NCBI GenBank assembly: GCA_023423675.1
Contig: JAFAFD010000189.1
Coordinates: 1-11,849, forward strand
Length of the DNA stretch: 11,849 nucleotides
Reading direction: 5' to 3'
From: Pseudomonadota bacterium
GTDB lineage: Bacteria > Pseudomonadota > Gammaproteobacteria > Xanthomonadales > Xanthomonadaceae
The position numbers were made by a program, and so were the translations under genes. The notes beneath the pieces were generated by a model. That model worked only from the letters and a program-made list of their open reading frames with translations, made no database searches and was not told the DNA's origin. Below, in pieces: positions 1 to 8,009 of the stretch. Positions within the stretch are counted from its first letter, which is position 1. Every line of letters begins with the position of its first letter.

Positions 1-1
1 C

Positions 2-26
2 GCATCCACGCATGGCGTGGATCTAC
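2..26 (-). repeat. SMAG/REP hairpin, copy 1 (downstream of agp)
   Basis: An 8-bp perfect stem (4-11 with 15-22, ATCCACGC/GCGTGGAT) with a 3-nt loop is followed by CTAC at 23-26, which reads GTAG on the minus strand. This is the SMAG layout of a tetranucleotide followed by a short palindrome. The 25-nt element is identical in sequence and orientation to the copy at 1385-1409, on the far side of agp. It forms a head-to-head pair with the element at 69-94. It lies beyond the 3' end of agp and may act as a transcript end or 3' stabiliser; no T-run follows it. Confidence 0.8.
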
Positions 27-34
27 GGCATCCC

Positions 35-53
35 ATCCACGCGTGGCATGGAT
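35..53. repeat. Degenerate SMAG-like palindrome
   Basis: ATCCACGC (35-42), a 3-nt loop and GCATGGAT (46-53) form the same stem as the neighbouring elements with one C-A mismatch. No GTAG or CTAC borders it, so it looks like a decayed or partial SMAG unit between the two intact copies at 2-26 and 69-94. The orientation cannot be assigned. Confidence 0.5.
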
Positions 54-68
54 GTTCCCGTTTTGCCA

Positions 69-94
69 GTAGATCCACGCCATGCGTGGATGGC
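69..94 (+). repeat. SMAG/REP hairpin, copy 2 (abuts agp stop)
   Basis: GTAG (69-72) is followed by the perfect stem ATCCACGC (73-80) / GCGTGGAT (84-91) with loop CAT. The element ends two bases from the agp stop codon (97-99), so the hairpin lies immediately 3' of the agp coding sequence. It is in inverse orientation to the element at 2-26. Together the two make an inverted SMAG pair of the kind typical of the family. Confidence 0.8.
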
Positions 95-96
95 AC

Positions 97-1317
97 TCAC
101 TTCACCGCGCGATGCAGCAGGCGCTCGAACTGCACGTCACTGCATCCGTCCTCCCCGCATCCCGGCAGCGCCAGCTCCACCCGCCCCGGCGGCTGTGCAT
201 CACTCAATGGAACCGCGTCACGCAACTGCGTGCGTGTGGGATAGACATACACCAGCCGATAACGCGCTTCGCCGCTTTGCCCACGCCAGCGCTCGAACTG
301 CAGCAGGCTACCGATCGGCGTCTTCTCCCGCTGGCCCGGCAGCGCGTAATCAGAGGCACCCAGCGCCGCCAGTACTGAGCCGATGTTGGAATCGTGGCCC
401 ACCAGCAGGCTTACCTTCGGCGTCTGCGGATCAGCAAACGCGGCACCGATATGCGACAGCAGCGGCGCCGCCACATCGCTCGCCACCTCCGGCGTGCCGA
501 ACAGGATGTCCTGGTAAGCATTGCGCACCCGCGCCAGCGCCTGCCACTGCGCATCGTCGTGCAGCCTGCCCCAACCCGCAGGCGCACCCGTCGCGTTCTG
601 GTAATCCTCCATCAGAAGCGCATCAACCATGCCATTGGCCAGCGCCAGCGAACCAGACGCCCCCGGCTCCCTGCCCGCTTCCGCGCGGAACTGGCTGTCG
701 CCCGCACGCAGCGTGCAGTGGCTGCGTCCCGTGCAGGCCGGCGAGGCCGCGTGTTCCACCACGCCCTCCACCACCTGCAGATCCGGCCCCAGGCGCGCCT
801 GCGATTCGGCCTTCTGCATGGCACGCAGGGCGCGGCGCTGGAAGCCGGCATCGTCGCCGTGGATCACCGGGTCGAACAGCGGATCCATCGTGCCCAGCGG
901 GCGGCGCTGTTCCACCGTCACGTGGCAACCGGGGAAGGCGCCGGCAACGAAGAGCTGCGCGGTGGCCTGGGTGCGCTGCAGGCTGTTGGCCAGCGCCTGG
1001 AAGTCACTGGCCTGCGGGCAGCCGCTGGCCGGCAGCAGCTGCTGCATGCGCAGCCACTGGCCGAGGTAGCGGCCCATGTAGACCTCCAGCACGCCGCCCT
1101 TGGTGGTCAGCTCACCGGCGGCAACATCCCACTTCGTCCAGGCATGCGGCGTGGCGTCAGCCAGCGTGCCGGAGGACACCAGCGGCGCGCGGAGGTTGTG
1201 GCGGCTGAGCAGGACCACCTGCTCGAGCGTGTCGCCGTGCACGGGGGCTGGCGCGGCGGCTGCGGTTGAACTGATCAGGGCAAGCGCGAGCAGCAAAGGG
1301 CGTAGCGGGTGGATCAT
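97..1317 (-). CDS. agp: Periplasmic glucose-1-phosphatase-like histidine acid phosphatase
   Basis: This 406-residue protein belongs to the histidine acid phosphatase family and hydrolyses phosphomonoesters in the periplasm. By close likeness to E. coli Agp (recalled, 413 aa) the expected substrates are glucose 1-phosphate and inositol phosphates. What is seen: a signal peptide at 1-22 ending in an alanine run; the catalytic motif RHNLRAP at 39-45, with N in place of the G of the usual RHGxRxP exactly as in Agp; the segment TTKGGVLEVYMG at 71-82; and the proton-donor motif GHDSNI (H308, D309). Six cysteines (100, 131, 195, 201, 387, 392) match the Agp pattern and probably form disulfides. The start at 1317 is chosen because GGAG lies 6 nt upstream and the signal peptide begins there; an in-frame start at 1467 would run through a SMAG repeat. 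The gene is 88 bp downstream of the ABC exporter, in the same direction. The family assignment is strong; substrate preference is inferred. Confidence 0.93.
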   Translation of the reverse strand: MIHPLRPLLLALALISSTAAAAPAPVHGDTLEQVVLLSRHNLRAPLVSSGTLADATPHAWTKWDVAAGELTTKGGVLEVYMGRYLGQWLRMQQLLPASGCPQASDFQALANSLQRTQATAQLFVAGAFPGCHVTVEQRRPLGTMDPLFDPVIHGDDAGFQRRALRAMQKAESQARLGPDLQVVEGVVEHAASPACTGRSHCTLRAGDSQFRAEAGREPGASGSLALANGMVDALLMEDYQNATGAPAGWGRLHDDAQWQALARVRNAYQDILFGTPEVASDVAAPLLSHIGAAFADPQTPKVSLLVGHDSNIGSVLAALGASDYALPGQREKTPIGSLLQFERWRGQSGEARYRLVYVYPTRTQLRDAVPLSDAQPPGRVELALPGCGEDGCSDVQFERLLHRAVK

Positions 1318-1341
1318 GCGGGTCTCCGGAAACACACTGGA

Positions 1342-1374
1342 GTCAGAGCCCTTTCCTGCGGAAAGGGATCCGAC
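1342..1374. repeat. 33-bp imperfect palindrome in the agp leader
   Basis: A core stem CCCTTTCC (1349-1356) / GGAAAGGG (1360-1367) with a 3-nt loop is extended by partly paired arms, GTC at 1342-1344 with GAC at 1372-1374 outermost. It is not a SMAG: there is no GTAG and the core differs. From memory, near-identical GTCAGAnCCCTTTCC palindromes recur between genes in Stenotrophomonas genomes, so this is probably a second intergenic repeat family. On the transcribed strand it lies about 15 nt upstream of the agp ribosome-binding site. It could therefore be a leader hairpin of agp or an end signal for the ABC gene. Confidence 0.6.
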
Positions 1375-1384
1375 CCCATGGGAT

Positions 1385-1405
1385 GCATCCACGCATGGCG
1401 TGGAT

Positions 1406-1409
<4 letters not shown>
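1385..1409 (-). repeat. SMAG/REP hairpin supplying the ABC exporter stop codon
   Basis: The perfect stem ATCCACGC (1387-1394) / GCGTGGAT (1398-1405) with loop ATG is followed by CTAC (1406-1409), which is GTAG on the minus strand. The TAG of that tetranucleotide (1406-1408) is the stop codon of the leftward ABC exporter gene. The element is identical over 25 nt to the one at 2-26, so agp is bracketed by two direct copies. Confidence 0.85.
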
Positions 1410-3238
<1,829 letters not shown>

Positions 3239-3266
3239 CACATTCCCTCGCCAGATCAGCGCGGGG

Positions 3267-3272
3267 ATTATC
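3267..3272 (-). promoter_or_regulatory. Candidate -10 box upstream of the ABC exporter
   Basis: On the minus strand the sequence reads GATAAT, five of six matches to TATAAT, inside the small palindrome GGGAT-A-ATCCC. It would start transcription near 3260, leaving a leader of about 22 nt that contains the GAGG ribosome-binding site. I see no good -35 box 16-18 nt upstream, so the call is tentative. The same hexamer occurs upstream of rluF and of the membrane diguanylate cyclase. Confidence 0.3.
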
Positions 3273-3297
3273 CCATGGACGGTGTGTTCCCGGCGTT

Positions 3298-3320
3298 CGC
3301 CGGCCAGCGGCCGGCGCTAC
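3298..3320 (-). repeat. SMAG/REP hairpin supplying the serine hydrolase stop codon
   Basis: The perfect 8-bp stem CGCCGGCC (3298-3305) / GGCCGGCG (3309-3316) with loop AGC is followed by CTAC (3317-3320), GTAG on the minus strand. The stem sequence differs from the agp-side copies, so it is another SMAG subtype. Its TAG (3317-3319) is the stop codon of the serine hydrolase gene, and the hairpin begins directly after it. It lies between that gene and the candidate promoter of the ABC exporter, so it is well placed to separate the two transcripts. Confidence 0.8.
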
Positions 3321-4897
3321 CGATACGGGGTGACCGGGGTGAACAGCAGGTCCTGGAAATCGAAGCTGAAATCGGTCAGGTCCGAGATCGACTGCATGCG
3401 CACCTCGCGTACCTTGCCGTCCGGGTCCAGGCTGAAGTTCACGAACGCATCGGCGTTGAGCGAGCGGTCATCCCAGCGCACGATGAAGGTGTCGTGCTGC
3501 CAGTGCTCCAGACGGCCGGTCAGCTGCGCGGTCTTGGCAAAACGCAGGCGCAGGCCCTTGCCTTCGGCCGACACCACCATGTCGCCATACCAGCGGTCGC
3601 GGTAGGTGGCGGCATAGGCGGCCAGCGGCAGCGACGGCGTGCTGCCCTTGGCGCGCTCGGCCTGGTGCTTGGCCCAGGCTTCATCGGCCTTGTCCTGGCC
3701 CTTGGCCACGCCCTTGGCGTAGGCGTCGACCCAGTCATGCTTCTCGCCGCCCAGGTAGGCATCGAGCACGCTCAGGGTGATGGCATTGAATGCCGCGCCC
3801 GATTCCTGGTTGGTCAGCACCACCACGCCCAGCTTCTGCCCCGGCACCAGGGTCAGGCGCGAAACCATGCCCGGCCAGCCGCCGGTATGCCAGACCAGCT
3901 TCTGCCCACGGTAGTCGCTCAGGCTCCAGCCCTCGCCATAGCCGGCGAAGTTGGCGCGCGCCGGCTCCAGCTCGGGCACGCTCGGTGCGGCGATGGCCTG
4001 CGGCGTGATCATCTGCCACATCTCTTTCTGGGTCTTGGCACTGAACAGCGGCGTGCCATCGGCCAGCGCGCCCTCGGCCAGCTGCACCTGCATCCAGCGC
4101 GCCATGTCGTGCGCACTGGAATAGATGCCGCCCGCACCGGCGTTGTTCGACCAGGTCAGCGGCGCAACGGTACGCAGATCCTTGAAATCGTACTTGGCGT
4201 GACCGACCGCTGCGTTGTCGCCGGCCTGCAGGTGGTCGGCGTTGTAGCGCGTGCCGGCCATGCCCACCTTGTCGAAGATGCGGGTCTGCAGGAACTGCTG
4301 GTAGCTCATGCCCGACACTTTCTCGATCACCTGCTGGGCGACCGCATAGAGGATGTTGTCGTAGGCATAGCGCTCGCGGAAACCGCCCTTCAGCGGCACT
4401 TGGCCCAGCCGCTGCACCACCTCGGCATTGCTGTAGGAGGTGGTCGGCCAGAACAGCAGGTCGCCTGCGCCCAGGCTGAGGCCACTGCGGTGCGAAAGCA
4501 GGTCGCGCACGGTCATCTGCCCGGTCACGAACGGATCGGACATGCGGAACGACGGCAGGTGATCGATCACCTTGTCGTCCATCTTCAGCTTGCCGTCCTC
4601 GGCCAGCAGGTTCAGCGAGGTGGCGGTGAAGGCCTTGGTGTTGGAGGCGATGGCGAACAGGGTATCGGCCTGTACCGGCGCCGGCTTGCCCAGCTCACGC
4701 ACGCCCCAGCCGCGCTCCAGCACGACCTTGCCATCCTTGACCACGGCCACGGACACGCCGGGCACGTCGAACTGCGTGCGCACGCGCTCGACGGTCGCAT
4801 CCAGGTCCTGCAGCTGCGCCGGGGTCGGCGCGGTTTCGGCCGCATTCGCCATCGTCGCGCAGGCCAGCAGCACGGCGCCTCCAATCCAGTTGTTCAT
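3317..4897 (-). CDS. Exported serine beta-lactamase-like hydrolase with C-terminal DUF3471-like domain
   Basis: This 526-residue protein is of the serine beta-lactamase / class C penicillin-binding-protein-like family, which includes peptidases, esterases and beta-lactamase relatives. It should be secreted to the periplasm. A signal peptide covers about 1-20 (cleavage near ANA-AET). The catalytic set is complete: SNTK (S85 to K88), Y179-D-N181 and HTGG (337-340). About 135 residues after the hydrolase fold (roughly 390-526) resemble the DUF3471 tail common in this family. The start at 4897 gives the signal peptide and has GGAG 10 nt upstream; an in-frame ATG at 4930 would put eleven polar residues before it. 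The gene is divergent from the VOC gene across 110 bp. The stop is the TAG of a SMAG repeat. It is not one of the known S. maltophilia resistance enzymes L1 or L2; the physiological substrate is unknown. Confidence 0.92.
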   Translation of the reverse strand: MNNWIGGAVLLACATMANAAETAPTPAQLQDLDATVERVRTQFDVPGVSVAVVKDGKVVLERGWGVRELGKPAPVQADTLFAIASNTKAFTATSLNLLAEDGKLKMDDKVIDHLPSFRMSDPFVTGQMTVRDLLSHRSGLSLGAGDLLFWPTTSYSNAEVVQRLGQVPLKGGFRERYAYDNILYAVAQQVIEKVSGMSYQQFLQTRIFDKVGMAGTRYNADHLQAGDNAAVGHAKYDFKDLRTVAPLTWSNNAGAGGIYSSAHDMARWMQVQLAEGALADGTPLFSAKTQKEMWQMITPQAIAAPSVPELEPARANFAGYGEGWSLSDYRGQKLVWHTGGWPGMVSRLTLVPGQKLGVVVLTNQESGAAFNAITLSVLDAYLGGEKHDWVDAYAKGVAKGQDKADEAWAKHQAERAKGSTPSLPLAAYAATYRDRWYGDMVVSAEGKGLRLRFAKTAQLTGRLEHWQHDTFIVRWDDRSLNADAFVNFSLDPDGKVREVRMQSISDLTDFSFDFQDLLFTPVTPYR

Positions 4898-5007
4898 CCA
4901 GCACCATCTCCGAACAGGGGTTGCGACCATGTGCAGGCCGTCACCGGGGTTTCGCGCGATGGTAACGGCCGTCGGCCGATCCTGCCCTGTGCCATAGGAG
5001 GGGTGTC

Positions 5008-5451
5008 ATGGTCCACAGCGATCCATCCAGCACCGGTTCGACCATCATTCCGTGCCTGCGCTACCGCGACGCACGGGCCGCCATCGACTGGCTGCAGCGC
5101 GCGTTCGGCTTCCATGCCCAGGCGGTGTACGCCGAAGGGGAGACGGTCTTCCACGCGCAACTGGTGTTCGGCAGCGGCATGATCATGCTCGGCTCGGCCA
5201 GCAACGGCGGTGAGTGGTCGAAGCTGGCGGTGATGCCCGACGAAGTCGGCGGCCGGCAGACCCAGAGCGCCTGCGTCATCGTCGCCGATGCGGACGCGCA
5301 CTACGCGCGGGCCAAGGCGGCCGGCGCCCGCATCGTCATCGACATCGCCGACCAGGACTACGGCGGCCGGGGCTACGCCTGCGCCGATCCCGAAGGCTAT
5401 TTGTGGTGGTTCGGCAGCTACGATCCCTGGCGCGCGGACCACGGCCAGTGA
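5008..5451 (+). CDS. VOC (glyoxalase/bleomycin-resistance fold) family protein
   Basis: This 147-residue cytoplasmic protein has one vicinal-oxygen-chelate domain at about 13-138 made of two beta-alpha-beta-beta-beta modules. Members bind metals or small ligands and act as lyases, dioxygenases or drug-binding proteins. The second module carries the typical GGRGYACADPEGYLW-type ending (119-133); the start IIPCLRYRDARAAIDWLQRA matches PhnB/YdeM-like members. H49 is one candidate metal ligand, but the full ligand set cannot be assigned from the primary sequence alone. The start is firm: AGGAGG at 4996-5001 lies 6 nt from the ATG, the strongest ribosome-binding site in the window. The stop overlaps the GTG start of the DUF72 gene by GTGA, so the two are probably translated together. 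Confidence 0.88.
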   Translation: MVHSDPSSTGSTIIPCLRYRDARAAIDWLQRAFGFHAQAVYAEGETVFHAQLVFGSGMIMLGSASNGGEWSKLAVMPDEVGGRQTQSACVIVADADAHYARAKAAGARIVIDIADQDYGGRGYACADPEGYLWWFGSYDPWRADHGQ

Positions 5452-6311
5452 GGCCCGCCGCGATCCGCTGCGGCATCGGAGGCTGGGTGTTCCCCGAGTG
5501 GCGCGGTGGCATGTTCTACCCCGAGGGCCTGCCGCAGCGCGAGGAGCTTGCGCACGCCAGCCACGCGCTGCGCTGCATCGAGATCAACGGCACGTTCTAC
5601 CGCACGCCCACCGAAGCGCAGTGCGCGCAGTGGGCGGCACAGACGCCCGAGGGCTTCCGATTCTCGATGAAGGCGCCACGCTACCTCGTGCAGCGCCGCG
5701 ACCTGTCCTCCACCGTCGACGCGGCTGCGCCGTTCCTGCAGGCCGCGCTGGCGCTGGGTGATCGGCTGGGCCCGCTGCTGTGGCAGTTCGACCCGAAGCA
5801 TCCGGCCGATGCGGTGGCACTGGAAGCGCTGATGGCCGCGCTGCCGAAGACGCTGCAGGGCGTGCCGCTGCAGCACGCGCTGGAAGTGCGCAACGCGCAG
5901 ATGCATGGGCCCGACCTTGTCACCGCCGCGCGCCGCCATGGCGTGGCCCTGGTGATCGAGGACAGTGACGAGGCCCCGCTGCACGGCGACGTCAGCGCCG
6001 GCTTCGTCTACGCGCGGATCAAGCGCAGCCAGGCGCGCCTGCGCGAAGGCCTGCCGCGTCCGCAGCAACAGCGCTGGGTCGAACGTGCGCGGCGCTGGTC
6101 ACGCGGCGAACCCGTGGACGACCTGCCCTGCCTCGCCGAACCGGCGGTGCCGCAGCCGCGCGAGGTCTACCTGCTGTGCATCGGCGCGGGCAAGGCACGC
6201 AATCCCGCCGCGGCGATGGTCCTGCAGCGGCTCAGCGACGGCGCCAGCGATCCAGCGCCCACAGCAGCGTCCAGCCCAGTACGAACACGCCGGCCACGCG
6301 CAGCACGTTGA
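5448..6311 (+). CDS. DUF72 (YecE-like) family protein
   Basis: This 287-residue protein belongs to the DUF72/YecE family, which folds as a TIM barrel related to sugar-phosphate isomerases; no reaction is established. Seen: the family opening CGIGGWVFPEWRGGMFYPEG (8-27), EINGTFYRTP (45-54), FRFSMKAPRYL (70-80) and the closing YLLCIGAGKARNP stretch near residues 240-255. The start is the GTG at 5448, which overlaps the VOC stop (GTGA) and sits directly before the first conserved strand. In-frame ATGs further upstream lie within the VOC gene and would add unrelated residues. The last 20-25 residues are Pro/Arg/Ala-rich, do not look conserved, and are encoded opposite the 3' end of the Pr6Pr gene (80-nt overlap). 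The true product may thus carry a tail read out of antisense sequence. Confidence 0.88.
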   Translation: MRPAAIRCGIGGWVFPEWRGGMFYPEGLPQREELAHASHALRCIEINGTFYRTPTEAQCAQWAAQTPEGFRFSMKAPRYLVQRRDLSSTVDAAAPFLQAALALGDRLGPLLWQFDPKHPADAVALEALMAALPKTLQGVPLQHALEVRNAQMHGPDLVTAARRHGVALVIEDSDEAPLHGDVSAGFVYARIKRSQARLREGLPRPQQQRWVERARRWSRGEPVDDLPCLAEPAVPQPREVYLLCIGAGKARNPAAAMVLQRLSDGASDPAPTAASSPVRTRRPRAAR

Positions 6312-6843
6312 GCGCGAACGCGGCAGGGCCGATCCGCTGCCATTCCAGGAAGGGATACGGGGCCTGCCCGATCAGGGCGGCCACCAGCATCGCCCAGCCC
6401 AGGTAGGCCACCGGCACCAGCAGCACCCTGCCCAGCGCGCGCCAGCGCAGGCCTCCGTGCGGCAACAGCAGCAGCCAGCCGCCCAGGTACAGCAGCGGCA
6501 CGGCGTAGTGCAGGCCCATGTCGACCCACCACTGCAGGCCGGTGGGCTGCCACAGCCCCTGCAGGGCCACCGCATAGACCAGGCCGGTCACGCCGATGCA
6601 CAGCGCCAGCAGCGCCGCCGGGGTCGCCTGCAATGTTCGCCCCGACGCCAGGCGCAGGCAGCCCAGGCACACGGCCAGGTTGCTGAGGATGGTGAAGTAG
6701 CCGAAGAACCGCAGCGTCGCCGCGGCGATGCCCACGCTGCCGCCGGGGCCGTTGACCAGCAACAGGTACTGCAGCAGCAGTGAGGTGGCGGCGACCAGCG
6801 CGGTCAGCGCGGCCCAACCCCGCAGCAAACGGTCGGCAGGCAT
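6232..6843 (-). CDS. Pr6Pr-type six-TM membrane protein
   Basis: This 203-residue inner-membrane protein has about six hydrophobic helices (around 9-30, 40-64, 75-96, 107-127, 138-160 and 175-197) and ends in an Arg-rich cytoplasmic tail. The pattern RFFGYFTILSNL (45-56) followed by D-x-x-LHYAVPLLYL (108-120) is characteristic of the Pr6Pr family, for which no biochemical role is known. The start at 6843 is supported by GGAG 8 nt upstream and removes a polar stretch that the longer in-frame reading from 6945 would add. The gene is divergent from the EamA transporter across 79 bp and convergent with the DUF72 gene, overlapping it by 80 nt. The family call is fairly secure; function is unknown. 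Confidence 0.85.
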   Translation of the reverse strand: MPADRLLRGWAALTALVAATSLLLQYLLLVNGPGGSVGIAAATLRFFGYFTILSNLAVCLGCLRLASGRTLQATPAALLALCIGVTGLVYAVALQGLWQPTGLQWWVDMGLHYAVPLLYLGGWLLLLPHGGLRWRALGRVLLVPVAYLGWAMLVAALIGQAPYPFLEWQRIGPAAFALNVLRVAGVFVLGWTLLWALDRWRRR

Positions 6844-6922
6844 GGCTCGGACTCCGTGGACGGAATGCAGCAGGCGGCCCTCACCATCGCCGGCCGCCCC
6901 GTGCTTGCCGCACAATACACGG

Positions 6923-7870
6923 ATGACGACCCCCGACACCCGCAAAGCGCTCTGGCAGATTCATTTCTGTGTCCTGTTGTGGGGTGTCACCGCCATCCTC
7001 GGCAAGCTGATCACCCTGCCTGCCCTGCCGCTGGTGTGGTGGCGCATGCTGCTGGTGGTGGCGATGCTGGCCCTGCTGCCGCGCGTCTGGCGCGGGCTGC
7101 GCACCCTGCCCCTGCGGCTGGTGGCCGGTTATGCCGGGATCGGTGCGCTGGTCGCCCTGCACTGGCTGACCTTCTATGGCGCGGTGAAGCTGGCCAATGC
7201 TTCGGTGGCCGCCACCTGCATCGCGCTGGCGCCGGTGTTCACCTCCATCATCGAACCCTGGGTGGCCAAGCGGCCGTTCCAGCTGCGCGAACTCGCCTTC
7301 GGCCTGGCGGTGCTGCCGGGCGTGGCCCTGGTGGTCGGCGGCGTGCCCGATGGCATGCGCCTGGGCGTGCTGGTGGGTGCGCTGTCGGCGCTCCTGGTGG
7401 CGGTGTTCGGCTCGCTCAACAAGCGCATGGTCAGCCATGCCGACCCGCTGACGGTGACCGCGCTGGAACTGGGCGCCGGCACCCTTACCCTGACCCTGCT
7501 GGCACCGGTGCTGCCGTACCTGCTGCCGGCACTGGCCAGCCCGCTGTGGGTGGTGCCCAACCTGCACGACAGCATCCTGCTGCTGGTGCTGGCGGGGGTC
7601 TGCACGCTGCTGCCGTTCGCCCTGGCCCTGGTCGCCCTGCGCCATCTCAGCGCCTACACCGTGCAGCTGGTGACCAACCTGGAGCCGGTCTATGCCGTGC
7701 TGCTGGCGGTGGTGCTGCTGCGCGAACAGCATGAAGTGACGCCGTGGTTCTACCTGGGCGTGGCGATCATCGTCGGTGCGGTGTTCCTGCACCCGCTGTT
7801 GAACCGTCGCAAGCGGGTGCAGCACCCGGAGATCCTGGGCACGGCCGAGGCGCGCAACATCGCCGAGTGA
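6923..7870 (+). CDS. EamA/DMT-family transporter
   Basis: This 315-residue inner-membrane protein of the drug/metabolite transporter superfamily has two EamA repeats and about ten helices: the first half spans about 10-140 and the second 147-292. Family members mostly export metabolites or amino acids; the substrate here is unknown. The second repeat's end, with YTVQLVTNLEPVYAVLLAVVLLRE (245-268), is typical of EamA proteins. The start at 6923 fits the first helix (WQIHFCVLLWGV). No Shine-Dalgarno sequence precedes it: the 12 nt before the ATG read CACAATACACGG. This may mean a weakly initiated or leaderless message. Three ATG-containing readings upstream are polar and overlap the divergent gene. 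The stop lies 9 nt before a four-hairpin SMAG array. Confidence 0.92.
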   Translation: MTTPDTRKALWQIHFCVLLWGVTAILGKLITLPALPLVWWRMLLVVAMLALLPRVWRGLRTLPLRLVAGYAGIGALVALHWLTFYGAVKLANASVAATCIALAPVFTSIIEPWVAKRPFQLRELAFGLAVLPGVALVVGGVPDGMRLGVLVGALSALLVAVFGSLNKRMVSHADPLTVTALELGAGTLTLTLLAPVLPYLLPALASPLWVVPNLHDSILLLVLAGVCTLLPFALALVALRHLSAYTVQLVTNLEPVYAVLLAVVLLREQHEVTPWFYLGVAIIVGAVFLHPLLNRRKRVQHPEILGTAEARNIAE

Positions 7871-7879
7871 GGCGATTTT

Positions 7880-7904
7880 GTAGCGTCGAGCCACGCTCGA
7901 CTGC
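7880..7904 (+). repeat. SMAG/REP hairpin A of a four-element array
   Basis: GTAG (7880-7883) is followed by the perfect stem GTCGAGC (7885-7891) / GCTCGAC (7895-7901) with loop CAC. It begins 9 nt after the stop codon of the EamA gene. It has the same orientation and stem family as the next element at 7912. Confidence 0.85.
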
Positions 7905-7911
7905 GCCTTTT

Positions 7912-7936
7912 GTAGAGTCGAGCCATGCTCGACTGC
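7912..7936 (+). repeat. SMAG/REP hairpin B of a four-element array
   Basis: GTAG (7912-7915) is followed by AGTCGAGC (7916-7923), loop CAT and GCTCGACT (7927-7934). It is a near copy of the element at 7880-7904, 32 nt further on, so the two form a direct tandem. Confidence 0.85.
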
Positions 7937-7948
7937 TCTCCGCGAAAA

Positions 7949-7973
7949 CCAGCCGAGCATGGCTCGGCTCTAC
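7949..7973 (-). repeat. SMAG/REP hairpin C of a four-element array
   Basis: AGCCGAGC (7951-7958), loop ATG and GCTCGGCT (7962-7969) are followed by CTAC (7970-7973), so the element points leftward. The stem is that of elements A and B apart from one compensated base pair (T-A to C-G), which preserves the hairpin. Confidence 0.85.
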
Positions 7974-7986
7974 AGAACAGCAGAAG

Positions 7987-8009
7987 CCGTCGAGCAAGCT
8001 CGGCTCTAC
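7987..8009 (-). repeat. SMAG/REP hairpin D, supplying the GAF-GGDEF stop codon
   Basis: GTCGAGC (7989-7995), loop AA and GCTCGGC (7998-8004), with one G-T wobble, are followed by CTAC (8006-8009). The minus-strand TAG at 8006-8008 is the stop codon of the leftward GAF-GGDEF gene. The array of two rightward and two leftward elements fills the gap between the convergent genes. Confidence 0.75.

Noticed and set aside
69..94. The SMAG element after agp as a classical intrinsic terminator.
   Set aside because: The hairpin is strong but is not followed by a T-run in the agp direction, so Rho-independent termination is not supported by sequence.
4898..5007. Promoter pair in the divergent hydrolase/VOC gap.
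   Set aside because: The 110-bp gap must hold signals for both genes, but I found no box pair on either strand better than chance.
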